From the NCBI RefSeq assembly GCF_001426265.1, contig NZ_LMDG01000036.1, positions 225,534-289,533 of the forward strand: DNA of 64,000 bases. The letters are read 5' to 3'. Position 1 is the stretch's first letter; the number at the start of each line of letters is the position of its first letter. This document shows, piece after piece, positions 9,028-17,388 of this stretch. The position numbers and the translations under genes are program-made. This DNA is from Rhizobium sp. Root1220 (GTDB taxonomy: Bacteria; Pseudomonadota; Alphaproteobacteria; Rhizobiales; Rhizobiaceae). The notes under the pieces were generated by a model. The model was not told the DNA's origin. It saw only the letters and a program-made list of their open reading frames with translations, and ran no database searches.

Positions 9028-9711
9028 TCAGCCCTGTGCGGCGGGCGCCTTGCCGGATGCGGTAATGATATCAAGCATCATCTGGGCGCGATTGGCAACA
9101 TTGCGCGGGCTTTGCGCATCGTCGGCGATCGCCTGGTACCACTGGCGCGCCTGCGCCATGTTGCCGGCCTTGTAGGCGGCAAGGCCGAGCGCTTCGCGGG
9201 CGGAGTGACGGAAGGCGTTGGTGGGAACGGCCATTTCCTCGACCTGTGCCGAGACCTGCTCATAGGTGCCGTTTTCGATAAGCAGCCAGCCGGCGCGCAT
9301 CTTGGCGGCATCGCGAATGGCCTGCGGAGCGGCGGCATCCTTGCCGATCACGTCGAAGGCGGCCACGGCACCAGCCGTATCGCCCTTCTGCGCCAGCACG
9401 CTGGCGGCGCGCATGCGAGCAAGGATCGGATAGGCTCCGTGGCCATCCTTCTCCAGCTTGTCGAGCGCCGCAAGCGCCTCGTCGCTCTTGTTCGCGTCGG
9501 CAAGCTTCATGGCGGCGATGAACTGATCGCCCGTGCCGGAGGACTGGTTGTCGTCCCAGTATTCGAAAACCTTGTAGCCGACGGTGCCGAGCACGACCAG
9601 AACGGCGAGCGCAATCAGGTAGCGCCCGAACCGGCGCCACGCGCCCTTCATCTGGTCGGAACGCAGTTCCTCATTGACTTCACGAATGAAGCTGTCGTCG
9701 TTGAATGCCAT
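9028..9711 (-). CDS. YfgM-like membrane-anchored TPR protein
   Basis: 227 residues. A cytoplasmic N-terminus (MAFNDDSFIREVNEELRSDQ) is followed by one membrane segment (YLIALAVLVVLGTVGYKVF, about 31-49) and a periplasmic helical repeat region of TPR type ending in an Ala-rich tail. E. coli YfgM has this plan and works with SecYEG and PpiD in periplasmic protein folding. The pairing with der, 15 bases downstream, matches the E. coli neighbourhood, although bamB, which lies between them there, is absent here. The assignment rests on architecture and synteny more than on motifs. Confidence 0.8.
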   Translation of the reverse strand: MAFNDDSFIREVNEELRSDQMKGAWRRFGRYLIALAVLVVLGTVGYKVFEYWDDNQSSGTGDQFIAAMKLADANKSDEALAALDKLEKDGHGAYPILARMRAASVLAQKGDTAGAVAAFDVIGKDAAAPQAIRDAAKMRAGWLLIENGTYEQVSAQVEEMAVPTNAFRHSAREALGLAAYKAGNMAQARQWYQAIADDAQSPRNVANRAQMMLDIITASGKAPAAQG

Positions 9712-9815
9712 TCTCGTCTCCAGCCACGGATATGCCTGATCATGCGGGTTGCACGCACATTGTGGGGCCTTCTACCCCATTTTGCGGCCGTTGTAAGGGG
9801 GATGTGAAAGATTCG

Positions 9816-10400
9816 TTACATGACCAACGGGGAAACGCCGATCAGGAGTTCGTGCAGCTTGAAAGTGATCAGCGCCCAGGCGACCGCGCCGAGGATCACG
9901 GCATAGAGATCGTACTTCGCCGAAACGAACGGCCGCAGCGTGACTTCACCTGCCCGTTGACGGCGTTTCAGCGAAATCCGCAGGATGACGCCCCAGCCCA
10001 AAAAGGCACCGAACAGCAGGACCGACGAGGTTTCGCCATTGGCAAGCAGGTGCGAAAGCGCCCAGATCTTCACCGACAGCACCATCGGATGCTTGGTCTT
10101 GACCGCGATATGCCCCGCCGGCAAAAGCGAGGCGACAAGACAGATCATAGCGATCAGCATCAACGTGATCGCGATGTGGGCCATCCAGACCGGCGGATTG
10201 TAAAGCACGCCGGTGACCAGCCGCGCCTGACCGAAACCGTAGATCAACAGGATCAGCGTCAGGATGCTCGCTATGGAGTAGCCGATCTTCCAGCCGTTCT
10301 CCCCGAGGCTCGCGATCATGGACCGGCGAAGGACCGGTGCGACGACCCGCAACAGATGAAGCCCTAGGAAAAGGATGATGCCGACGATAAGCAATGTCAT
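9816..10400 (-). CDS. NnrU family integral membrane protein
   Basis: 194 residues with about six hydrophobic segments. Conserved features of the NnrU/MAPEG-like group are visible: PPVWMAHIAITLMLIAM, then HPMVLSVKIWALSHLLANGETSSVLLFGAFLGWG, where conserved His, Trp and Asn residues sit in the membrane. NnrU was first linked to nitric oxide and nitrite reduction, and the group also includes enzymes of isoprenoid metabolism, so the reaction is open here. No denitrification gene is nearby. AGGAGG lies nine bases before the ATG at 10400. Confidence 0.8.
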   Translation of the reverse strand: MTLLIVGIILFLGLHLLRVVAPVLRRSMIASLGENGWKIGYSIASILTLILLIYGFGQARLVTGVLYNPPVWMAHIAITLMLIAMICLVASLLPAGHIAVKTKHPMVLSVKIWALSHLLANGETSSVLLFGAFLGWGVILRISLKRRQRAGEVTLRPFVSAKYDLYAVILGAVAWALITFKLHELLIGVSPLVM

Positions 10401-10517
10401 GGATGCGCCTCCTGTGCGTTACCTGACTTAACGGCAGGCACGCAAAAACACCAGCGCCACCGCAGCTTTGCCGCAATTCTGTAACAGGAAAGCCGCAAAC
10501 AAATTGTCGCGGTGCCC

Positions 10518-11513
10518 ATGTTTCGTTCCTTTTTCCAGGCCTCCCTCGCCGTTTCACTTCTGATACCTGCTTCGGCCACGGCTTCCGACCGGCCGAAGCA
10601 GCTGGTGATGATTTCCTTCGACGGCGCGCATGACAACGCGCTGTGGCAAAAGAGCCGGGAGATGGCCGCGAAGAATGGCGCACACTTCACCTATTTCCTT
10701 TCCTGCACCTTCCTGATGAGCCAGACCGCCAAGAAGGCATACCAGGCGCCGCACCAGAAACCGGGCAGATCCAATGTCGGCTTCGCCCAGAGCGACGACG
10801 AGATTCGCGATCGCCTCGGCAACATCTGGCATGCCCATCTCGAAGGCCACGACATCTCGAGCCATGCCTGCGGACACTTCGACGGACGCCAGTGGAGCGA
10901 GGCGGACTGGTCGCGGGAATACGCGACGTTTCACTCCACGCTGAGAAATGCATGGAAGGGTGTCGACCTCGCGGAGCCCGAAGGCTGGCAGGATCTGGTC
11001 GACCATGGCATTCATGGCTTTCGCGCACCCTATCTCTCGGCCACCGCTGGCTCCGACATGATCTCGGCGGAGAAGAAAGCCGGCTTCACTTATGATGCTA
11101 GTCTCGTGACGAAGGGACCGGCCATGCCGGTCGAGGAAAATGGCATCATCCGCTTCGGCCTGCCGCTGATCCCCGAAGGCCCGCGCGAAAAGCCTGTTAT
11201 CGGGATGGACTACAACCTCTTCGTCCGCCATTCCAAGGGCGAGGAAGACAGGGCCGACACCAGGGAGTTCGAGGACCGCGCCTACGTCGCCTTCAAGGAA
11301 GCCTTCGACAAGCAGTACGCCGGCAGCCGCATCCCGCTGCAGCTCGGCTTCCACTTCGTCGAGATGAACGGCGGCGCCTACTGGCGCGCCCTCGACCGGC
11401 TGGTAAGCGATGTCTGCCATCGTCAGGACGTCGCCTGCGTCAGCTATTCGGAAGCGATCCCCGTCATCAAGGCGCGCGGTAAACTGCAGCAGACGCAGGC
11501 GTCGGGGCTGTGA
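10518..11513 (+). CDS. Secreted polysaccharide deacetylase family protein
   Basis: About 331 residues. The N-terminus MFRSFFQASLAVSLLIPASATAS is a signal peptide with a likely cleavage after SATA. The NodB-homology fold is recognisable: MISFDGAHDN carries the catalytic Asp and metal Asp, HDISSHACGH the His pair, and GFRAPYL the later conserved Arg/Pro. It is longer than a minimal NodB domain. The substrate is probably a cell-envelope polysaccharide acetyl group, but it cannot be named. A GTG two codons upstream (10512) is an alternative start. It stands alone, divergent from the NnrU gene. Confidence 0.82.
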   Translation: MFRSFFQASLAVSLLIPASATASDRPKQLVMISFDGAHDNALWQKSREMAAKNGAHFTYFLSCTFLMSQTAKKAYQAPHQKPGRSNVGFAQSDDEIRDRLGNIWHAHLEGHDISSHACGHFDGRQWSEADWSREYATFHSTLRNAWKGVDLAEPEGWQDLVDHGIHGFRAPYLSATAGSDMISAEKKAGFTYDASLVTKGPAMPVEENGIIRFGLPLIPEGPREKPVIGMDYNLFVRHSKGEEDRADTREFEDRAYVAFKEAFDKQYAGSRIPLQLGFHFVEMNGGAYWRALDRLVSDVCHRQDVACVSYSEAIPVIKARGKLQQTQASGL

Positions 11514-12043
11514 TCAGGCGTAGCCTGCGCTAGCATCTTTTGCGAAAGCCGAGCGGCGCACGTGTCACCCCACCCTGCACCAAGCGGGGACGCTCATCGC
11601 CTTTGAAAACAATATCTCCCAGCCTTCCCAATGGCCTAGTCCTCACTCTTCGACATTTTCATCCACGCCCGCAGAGCCGCGATCATACTCTGGACGTCAT
11701 CGCACAGGGAGCCGAGTCGCGAACCGGAACCTCCACGGGTCGAAATCCGGCGTGCGATGATGGTTGCGAGGGTGGATCACAAGCTGTCAGAGCCGACGAT
11801 CCACCGGCGAGATCGATCCGGGAGACGCTCCTGCCGGGTCGGGTAAGCCGGAAACCGAAGCAATCGGGCAGGCAGATAGCCTGACAAAACCACCTCCAGA
11901 CAGACTGCCTGCCCTTCCCTCTTTTACGAAGTCGCTGTTGCGGAGCCAATCGCTCCGCACGCCGCGTCGCTGTGCCCAAACGAAAACGCCGCGCATCTCT
12001 GTCGATACGCGGCGTTCTGTTATCTAAAAACCGAACCAGCTTG
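11514..12043. other. 530-base region without a convincing gene
   Basis: Open frames in this stretch have poor composition (runs of Arg, Ser and Pro, no domain) and overlap each other on both strands, so I reject them. It holds a perfect 10-bp inverted repeat, GGGCAGGCAG (11866-11875) with CTGCCTGCCC (11905-11914), and near the right end the bacA terminator. A small RNA gene is possible but I recognise none. Confidence 0.5.
11985..12018 (-). terminator. Rho-independent terminator of bacA
   Basis: On the minus strand AACGCCGCG, a 14-base loop and CGCGGCGTT form a 9-bp stem, followed by a TTTCGTTT tract. It lies about 30 bases past the bacA stop codon. Confidence 0.75.
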
Positions 12044-13309
12044 CTAGCCGTCGGCGTGGATGATGCCACCGTCGCGCTCCAGGTAGCGCTGATCGATATC
12101 GGGCAGCGGCTCGCCGTCGATCGCGGATTCGAACGTGCGAAGGCGCTTGTAGATCGAAAGCAACTCGACGATCGTCGTCCATGAGTTGACGAGATACTGG
12201 AACGATCCGCGCACCTGATCGAAGACGTTGTTGATCTGCGTCAGCAGGCCGAGCGTCAGTTTGCCGGCGACGATCGAGGGGACGAGCACGATCAGGCTGA
12301 ACAGGTTGTCCGCTTGCAGGTAGAAGATGCGGGCGACGTTGAAGTACATGTAGTGGAAATAGAGGCGGAAGTAGTTGCGCCGCACATTGGCGAACAGCTC
12401 GGCCACCGTCGGTGGCGTGGCGCGGTCCGCATGGTCTTCGCCGTAGACGAGTTCCTTACGATAGGACGCCTCGACACGCTGGTTGCGGAATTCCAGTCCC
12501 GGCAGCTTGATGCCGACGAACCCCAGGAAAACCGTGCCGAAGATCGACCAGAAGATCGCCGCCCAGACGAGCGCGTGCGGGATGTTGCCGATGATCGGCA
12601 GCTCCGTGATGTTGGCGCCGATCTTGAACAGCACCGGCAGAAAGGCAATCAGCGTCATGACCGAGCTGACGAGACTGACACCGAGGCTTTCCACTGTGGA
12701 CGAAAAGCGCATCGTGTCTTCCTGAACACGCTGCGAGGCGCCTTCGATGTGGCGCAGCTTCGGCCAATGAGTCATGTAGTATTCGTTCATTGCCGTGCGC
12801 CAGCGGAAGATCCAATGGCTGACGAAGAACAGGTTCAGCACGCCCACCGTAATGGCGATGAAGGCGATGCCGGCAAAGCCAAGCATGCCGAGGTACAGCT
12901 GGGCAGCCGTCACCGGCGCCGTCTTTGCCAGCGCCTGCTGGATCAGGTCATAGAACGGTCCGTACCAGGCATTGATTGCAACGCTGACCTGCACCGAGAA
13001 ATAGGTATTGAAGATGATCAGTGCGGATCCGAGCACCGACCACATCTGCCAGCGGTGTGGGCTGTAGGTGAACCAGAAGCCTGCGAACAGCGCAACGAAG
13101 ACCACGTAGTAGATGTAGAACCACAGGAACGGCGACGACCAGAACACCGACGCGCCGATAGGTGCATCCTGCCCTTGCGGCAGCGGCGGCAAACCGATGA
13201 CAGAACCCAGGCTGGAGCCTCCGAAATACCACAGCAGAACGGCAAGAAGCGCCCAGACCACGGCTGACGTGAAGAAGAGTTTCGGTTTCGGGAAATAGGA
13301 TAGGAACAC
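12044..13309 (-). CDS. bacA: Peptide antibiotic transporter BacA/SbmA
   Basis: 421 residues against about 420 in S. meliloti BacA, with the same opening (MFLSYFPKPKLFF) and the family block SVFWSSPFLWFYIYYV. It is an SbmA/BacA inner-membrane protein with about eight membrane segments and no nucleotide-binding domain; the family is proton-driven and imports microcins, bleomycin, proline-rich peptides and, in symbionts, NCR peptides. BacA is required for legume bacteroid survival and Brucella persistence. The start is GTG 13309 with AGGAAAG 11 bases upstream, a weak site. The gap before the next gene upstream holds two copies of a 16-base repeat, and a terminator follows the gene. Confidence 0.93.
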   Translation of the reverse strand: MFLSYFPKPKLFFTSAVVWALLAVLLWYFGGSSLGSVIGLPPLPQGQDAPIGASVFWSSPFLWFYIYYVVFVALFAGFWFTYSPHRWQMWSVLGSALIIFNTYFSVQVSVAINAWYGPFYDLIQQALAKTAPVTAAQLYLGMLGFAGIAFIAITVGVLNLFFVSHWIFRWRTAMNEYYMTHWPKLRHIEGASQRVQEDTMRFSSTVESLGVSLVSSVMTLIAFLPVLFKIGANITELPIIGNIPHALVWAAIFWSIFGTVFLGFVGIKLPGLEFRNQRVEASYRKELVYGEDHADRATPPTVAELFANVRRNYFRLYFHYMYFNVARIFYLQADNLFSLIVLVPSIVAGKLTLGLLTQINNVFDQVRGSFQYLVNSWTTIVELLSIYKRLRTFESAIDGEPLPDIDQRYLERDGGIIHADG

Positions 13310-13413
13310 GGGGGACGGTGCTTTCCTGGACTGGAGGCTTCGGAGTCTCTGTAGACCGATTGCCCGGGAAAGTAAGATAGTTCACCGAATGTAACAATGG
13401 GCTCAGCCGATTG

Positions 13414-13451
13414 TTACGCAATTGTAACCGATTAATTACGCAATTGTAACC
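13414..13451. promoter_or_regulatory. Tandem 16-base repeats upstream of bacA
   Basis: TTACGCAATTGTAACC occurs twice without mismatch, at 13414-13429 and 13436-13451, with a period of 22 bases (two helical turns). Each copy is a partial dyad: GTTAC and GTAAC arms around CAATTG, with the second copy lacking the first G. A further GTAACAAT lies at 13391-13398. In the direction of bacA the units read GGTTACAATTGC, a pattern seen with OmpR-family regulators. The repeats lie 105-142 bases before the bacA start. Confidence 0.5.
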
Positions 13452-13453
13452 AC

Positions 13454-14638
13454 TTAGGAGGGTTTCCTGACCACTGGCATGACGACGAGAGCGCAGACCA
13501 CGAGAGCCAACGCCGCAACACAGGTCGGCGCGGTGAAGCTCCCGGTCCACTCGGCCATCCAGCCGGCAACGATCGGGCCGACGATCTGGCCAACGCCGAA
13601 GGCGGCCGTCATCGTCGCGAATGCCCTGCGCGGGCTTGCCGGCGCAAGCGTGCGACCGATCTGCAGCCCGTAGGCGGTAATCGCGAGGAATGTCACGCCG
13701 AACAGGGCGCCACCGATGAGCGGCGCGATCGAGCGCGGCAGGAGCACCGTGGCGAGCACGCCGGCCGCCTCGACCAGCAGCGCGGCAATGTAGACCCCGC
13801 CCAGCCCCAGCGGTCGCACGAAAGGCTTCCAGAGGAAGAGCGCACCCGACGCCGTGAGACCGGCAATGAACCAGCACAGGAATTCGACCGTTCGACCGGC
13901 GGCATCCATGCGCGCGATCGTCACCAGGAAGGTTGCGGTGATGACGTAGCCGAAGCCGAACAGCCCGTAGGACCCGGTCAACAGAAGCATCGGCCGGTTC
14001 CAGGCAATCGCCGGTTCCTCGCCTGTCTGCGCCGCGGTGACCGGGCCTGCGGGCAGAAGGTACCACACGGCGACGAGGCTGATCGCGGCATAGACCGCTC
14101 CACCGATCCAGTCGGCACGCCATGCTTCGGGGCTGCCGTGATACCCCAGGCCGATCAGCATGATCATTACCGAAGACAACGCGATACCCGCCCCCGGGCC
14201 GCCGAAGTGCGCCGCCTGCACGTGGTCGTTGCCGGCCATTGCACCGTGGCTGAGCACGATCGACGACGTGAAGATCATCGCAAAGGCACTGGCGCCGCCG
14301 GCAAGGAAGCGGATGATGGCAAACACCATGACCGAATTCGTCATGGCCATCGCGGCAAGCAGCAGGGCGGTGGCCGAGAGCGCCAGAAGTGCAACCTTGC
14401 GCTCTCGTCCGGTGGCCCAGCCATAGGCGGCAAGCACGGCCCCGGCGAGATAGCCGACGAAGTTCGCCGAAGCGATAAACCCGGCGTCGGCGGCAGACAG
14501 CGGCACGGCGCTCATCATGCCTGGAAGGATCGGCGTGTAGGAGAACCGCCCGAAACCCATGGCCGCGGCCATGGCGATAGCGCCAGCCAGGGCGGTGCGG
14601 AACAGGTCTGTGGGGAGGGTCTCATTGCGTACCAACAT
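13454..14638 (-). CDS. MFS transporter of the YbfB/YjiJ type
   Basis: About 394 residues from ATG 14638. The opening LFRTALAGAIAMAAAMGFGRFSYTPILPGM is diagnostic for the YbfB/YjiJ group of MFS carriers, with GFGRFSYTPILP as the signature of the first membrane helix. Twelve helices can be traced. The substrate is unknown; members of this group are assumed to be exporters. An ATG at 14677 would add 13 residues but leaves only 7 bases to a 14-base palindrome (14685-14698), so the shorter form is preferred. A PadR regulator is divergent about 150 bases away, which suggests this carrier is its target. Confidence 0.82.
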   Translation of the reverse strand: MLVRNETLPTDLFRTALAGAIAMAAAMGFGRFSYTPILPGMMSAVPLSAADAGFIASANFVGYLAGAVLAAYGWATGRERKVALLALSATALLLAAMAMTNSVMVFAIIRFLAGGASAFAMIFTSSIVLSHGAMAGNDHVQAAHFGGPGAGIALSSVMIMLIGLGYHGSPEAWRADWIGGAVYAAISLVAVWYLLPAGPVTAAQTGEEPAIAWNRPMLLLTGSYGLFGFGYVITATFLVTIARMDAAGRTVEFLCWFIAGLTASGALFLWKPFVRPLGLGGVYIAALLVEAAGVLATVLLPRSIAPLIGGALFGVTFLAITAYGLQIGRTLAPASPRRAFATMTAAFGVGQIVGPIVAGWMAEWTGSFTAPTCVAALALVVCALVVMPVVRKPS

Positions 14639-14684
14639 GCTTCGCTTATCGCGCTGCACAATCACGCCGACAATCAAGATTTTC

Positions 14685-14698
14685 TGATCGATCGATCA
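14685..14698. promoter_or_regulatory. 14-base perfect palindrome in the PadR/MFS divergent promoter
   Basis: TGATCGATCGATCA is a perfect dyad in the gap between the divergent MFS and padR-type genes, 47 bases before the preferred MFS start. It may be an operator for the MFS side. The CGAT repeat could also arise by chance in a genome rich in that tetranucleotide. Confidence 0.3.
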
Positions 14699-14741
14699 AT
14701 TCAGGAAATCTTCATCGCCGCCTTGAATTCTAATATCTTAC

Positions 14742-14775
14742 GATATATGTTTTACGACATAGTGAACGATATATC
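14742..14775. promoter_or_regulatory. Candidate PadR operator
   Basis: TATGT-N6-ACATA (14746-14761) is a dyad resembling the ATGT...ACAT sites bound by PadR proteins. It is embedded between GATATATG (14742-14749) and GATATATC (14768-14775), 26 bases apart. The cluster ends immediately before the ribosome-binding site of the PadR gene, which suits autorepression. Confidence 0.5.
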
Positions 14776-14788
14776 AAAGGAGTGACCT

Positions 14789-15361
14789 ATGAGAGGTTTC
14801 AAAGGTGGAATGATGGGCGGTGGCGGTTTCCGCATGGGTCGGAAGTTCGCGGCCGGCGACTTGCAGCTGGTGATCCTGGCGCTATTGGCCGAACAGCCGC
14901 GCCACGGCTACGAGATGATCAAGCTGTTGGAAGAGCGGTCGGGCGGCTTCTACGTGCCGAGCCCCGGCGTCATCTATCCGGCACTGACATATCTCGAGGA
15001 AACCGGCCTTGCCGACGTTGAAAGCGAGGGCACCAAGAAGCTCTATCGCATTACCGAAAGTGGTCGCAAACTCGTGGAGGAAAACAGGTCCATGATCGAA
15101 ATGACGCTTGGAAAGCTCGAAAAAATCGGCGCGAAGATGGCGCATGTTCGCCGCATATTCGATCCCGAGAGTCGCGGCGGCGAGCGCGAGGACGACGTCT
15201 TTCCGGAAGACAAGAGCGAAGTCGCCGCAGCCCGCATGTTGCTGAAATCAGCCCTGCGGCTGCGCTATCCCTGGTCGAAGGACGAGGCCAGGCGCATCGC
15301 CGGCATTCTGGAGCGGGCAGCGGCTGACATCCTCAGCGGCGGCAACCGCTCTGGCGAGTAA
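14789..15361 (+). CDS. PadR family transcriptional regulator
   Basis: 190 residues. The winged-helix domain is clear: DLQLVILALLAEQPRHGYEMIKLLEE, then GVIYPALTYLEETGLA and the wing with KKLYRITESG. A Gly/Met-rich leader (MRGFKGGMMGGGGFRMG) precedes it, as in many rhizobial PadR proteins. The C-terminal helical part (LEKIGAKMAHVRRIF onwards) should dimerise. AAGGAG at 14777-14782 sets the ATG. It probably represses itself and the divergent MFS gene. It ends three bases from the convergent map gene. Confidence 0.9.
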   Translation: MRGFKGGMMGGGGFRMGRKFAAGDLQLVILALLAEQPRHGYEMIKLLEERSGGFYVPSPGVIYPALTYLEETGLADVESEGTKKLYRITESGRKLVEENRSMIEMTLGKLEKIGAKMAHVRRIFDPESRGGEREDDVFPEDKSEVAAARMLLKSALRLRYPWSKDEARRIAGILERAAADILSGGNRSGE

Positions 15362-15364
15362 CAA

Positions 15365-16123
15365 TCAGGCGACCCCGTCCGCGAGCGTCAGGATCAGTGG
15401 ACCATTGCGCGTGGCAACGACCGTGTGTTCATATTGCACGGTCGGAGCCTGCGGATCGGCATAAAGCGTCCAGGCATCATCACCGCCTTCCGCCCAGGTC
15501 GCGCCGAGAGAAAGAAACGGTTCGACGGTGAAGACGAGACCTTCGGTCATCATCCGCTTCTCGGACGGGTCCGGCCAGGTCGACAGTTCGGCCGGCTCCT
15601 CGTGCAGAGAGCGGCCGACGCCGTGGCTGGCGAGATTGGCCACAAGCGTATAGCGGTTCTTGACCGCGAAGGCACCGACAGCCTGCCCGATCTTGGCAAG
15701 CGGTTCGCCCGCCTTCACCTGGTTGAGCCCTACCCAGAGCGCCCTCTTGCCATCGCGGCAGAGCTTCTCAAGCTTCGGCTTGAAGGGTGGAACCGTGAAC
15801 GACGCACCGGTGTCGGAAAAGAATCCGTCCTTCTCCGCCGAGACATCGATATTGACGAGGTCGCCGGGACGGATCACCCGCGGGCCAGGAATGCCATGGG
15901 CAATTTCCTCGTTGACGCTGATGCAGGTGGCACCCGGAAACTGGTAGCAGAACTCCGGCGCCGAGCGCGCCCCCGCATCATCCAGCACCTTCCGGCCGAT
16001 TTCATCGAGTTCGAGCGTCGTGATCCCCGGCTCAAGCGCGGATGCCATCACCTGCAGGGCATTGGCGCAGATGCGGCCGATTTCCTTCAGCTTGAGGAGT
16101 TCGTCTTCGCTTTCGATGATCAT
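15365..16123 (-). CDS. map: Methionine aminopeptidase, type I
   Basis: 252 residues from ATG 16123, which gives MIIESEDELLKLKEIGRICANALQ, the normal opening. The earlier in-frame ATG at 16180 adds a 19-residue Ala/Pro stretch that looks untranslated. Metal ligands of the pita-bread fold are present: Asp in VNIDVSAEKDGFFSDTG (two Asp), His in GHGVGR-type motif written as SHGVGRSLHEEP, Glu in TVEPF and Glu in YEHTV. It removes N-terminal Met from nascent proteins. It differs from the essential copy usually placed near rpsB, so it may be a second map gene; this cannot be checked in the window. Confidence 0.9.
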   Translation of the reverse strand: MIIESEDELLKLKEIGRICANALQVMASALEPGITTLELDEIGRKVLDDAGARSAPEFCYQFPGATCISVNEEIAHGIPGPRVIRPGDLVNIDVSAEKDGFFSDTGASFTVPPFKPKLEKLCRDGKRALWVGLNQVKAGEPLAKIGQAVGAFAVKNRYTLVANLASHGVGRSLHEEPAELSTWPDPSEKRMMTEGLVFTVEPFLSLGATWAEGGDDAWTLYADPQAPTVQYEHTVVATRNGPLILTLADGVA

Positions 16124-16228
16124 GAATCCGCTCGCGGCCTCCGCGGCCGGTGGGCCGGCTCTCATTGAAAATGAGAGCATGACGTCGATGGAATTCCAAC
16201 TTATCCTTTAAGGCATCATGCTCTTGCT

Positions 16229-17299
16229 TTAGGCGGTGGCTTTCGCCCCTCCGCCGCTTTCAGTCAATGCTTTTCTGACGATCGGCGCCACTTTCGTACC
16301 GTAGAGTTCGATGCCACGCATGATCTGGTCGTGAGGCATCAGCCCGATCGCCATCTGCAACAGGAAGCGATCGTTCTTGAAAAGCTGGTGATGGGCAATG
16401 ATCTTTTCCGCAACCAGTTCCGGATCGCCGACGAAGAGCGCGCCGCTCGGACCGCGCGACATGTCGAAATGCGCCCGGCTCGTCGGCCCCCATCCGCGCT
16501 CGCGCCCGATGCGGTTCATTACTTCCGCCTGCGGACCATAGAACTGATCGGCAGCCGCATCCGTCGTATCGGCGATGAAGCCGTGCACATTGATGCTGGT
16601 CTTCAGCTTCGACGCCTCCTGCCCCGCCCGTCGCGCCGCCTCGCGGTAGAGATCGAACAGCGGCGCAAAACGGCGCGGCTCTCCGCCGATGATTGCGAGC
16701 GCCACCGGCAGCCCCATGGCACCGGCACGCGCCACCGACTGCGGCGTGCCCCCGACGGCAATCCACAGGGGCAACGGATCCTGCAGCGGACGTGGATAGA
16801 CGCCGCGTTCGTTGATCGGAGCCCGCATCTCGCCCGACCATGTCACCGTCTCGCCATCGCGCAGCGCCATCAGCAGATCAAGCTTTTCCTCGAAGAGCTG
16901 GTCGTAGTCTTCAAGCTTGTAGCCGAACAGTGGAAACGACTCGATGAAGGAACCCCGCCCGGCCATGATTTCGGCTCGACCGTCGGAGAGAAGATCCAGC
17001 GTCGCGAACTGCTGGAACACCCGGACGGGATCGTCGGAACTGAGCACCGTCACGGCGCTGGTCAACCGGATATTCCTCGTCTTCACTGCCGCCGCTGCCA
17101 GGGCGACTGCCGGAGCAGACGCGGCGTAATCCGGACGGTGATGCTCCCCGAGACCAAAGACATCAAGCCCGACCTGGTCGGCTAGCTCAATCTCCTCGAT
17201 CAGATGCCTCAGCCGCTCCGCGCCTTCGGCGCCCTTGCTCCGGCTCGGATTGGGGTTGACGTCGGCAAAGGTATAAAGGCCCAGTTCCATGGCTTGCAT
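16229..17299 (-). CDS. LLM-class flavin-dependent oxidoreductase (luciferase-like)
   Basis: About 356 residues from ATG 17299 (ATG 17290 is equally possible; the 17353 start adds a poor leader). The luciferase-like barrel is clear: MELGLYTFADVNP, GLDVFGLGEHHRPDY, TSAVTVLSSDDPVRVFQQFATLDLLSDGRAEIMAGRGSF, and the C-terminal FVGDPELVAEKI. Such proteins use FMNH2 or F420 to oxidise organic substrates; the substrate is unknown. It is downstream of the sigma factor on the same strand, 90 bases away, but nothing shows cotranscription. Confidence 0.82.
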   Translation of the reverse strand: MQAMELGLYTFADVNPNPSRSKGAEGAERLRHLIEEIELADQVGLDVFGLGEHHRPDYAASAPAVALAAAAVKTRNIRLTSAVTVLSSDDPVRVFQQFATLDLLSDGRAEIMAGRGSFIESFPLFGYKLEDYDQLFEEKLDLLMALRDGETVTWSGEMRAPINERGVYPRPLQDPLPLWIAVGGTPQSVARAGAMGLPVALAIIGGEPRRFAPLFDLYREAARRAGQEASKLKTSINVHGFIADTTDAAADQFYGPQAEVMNRIGRERGWGPTSRAHFDMSRGPSGALFVGDPELVAEKIIAHHQLFKNDRFLLQMAIGLMPHDQIMRGIELYGTKVAPIVRKALTESGGGAKATA

Positions 17300-17388
17300 C
17301 CCGTTGAATTCATGGCTGGTGATAAGGATGGAGCAGACCGGGCGCAAATACAAATTCTGGAACGCATCGATCGAGATTCTCGATGCTG

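Noticed and set aside
11683..12069. Open frame on the minus strand between the deacetylase and bacA
   Set aside because: It runs through the bacA terminator and into bacA, is Arg/Ser-rich and has no domain or ribosome-binding site.
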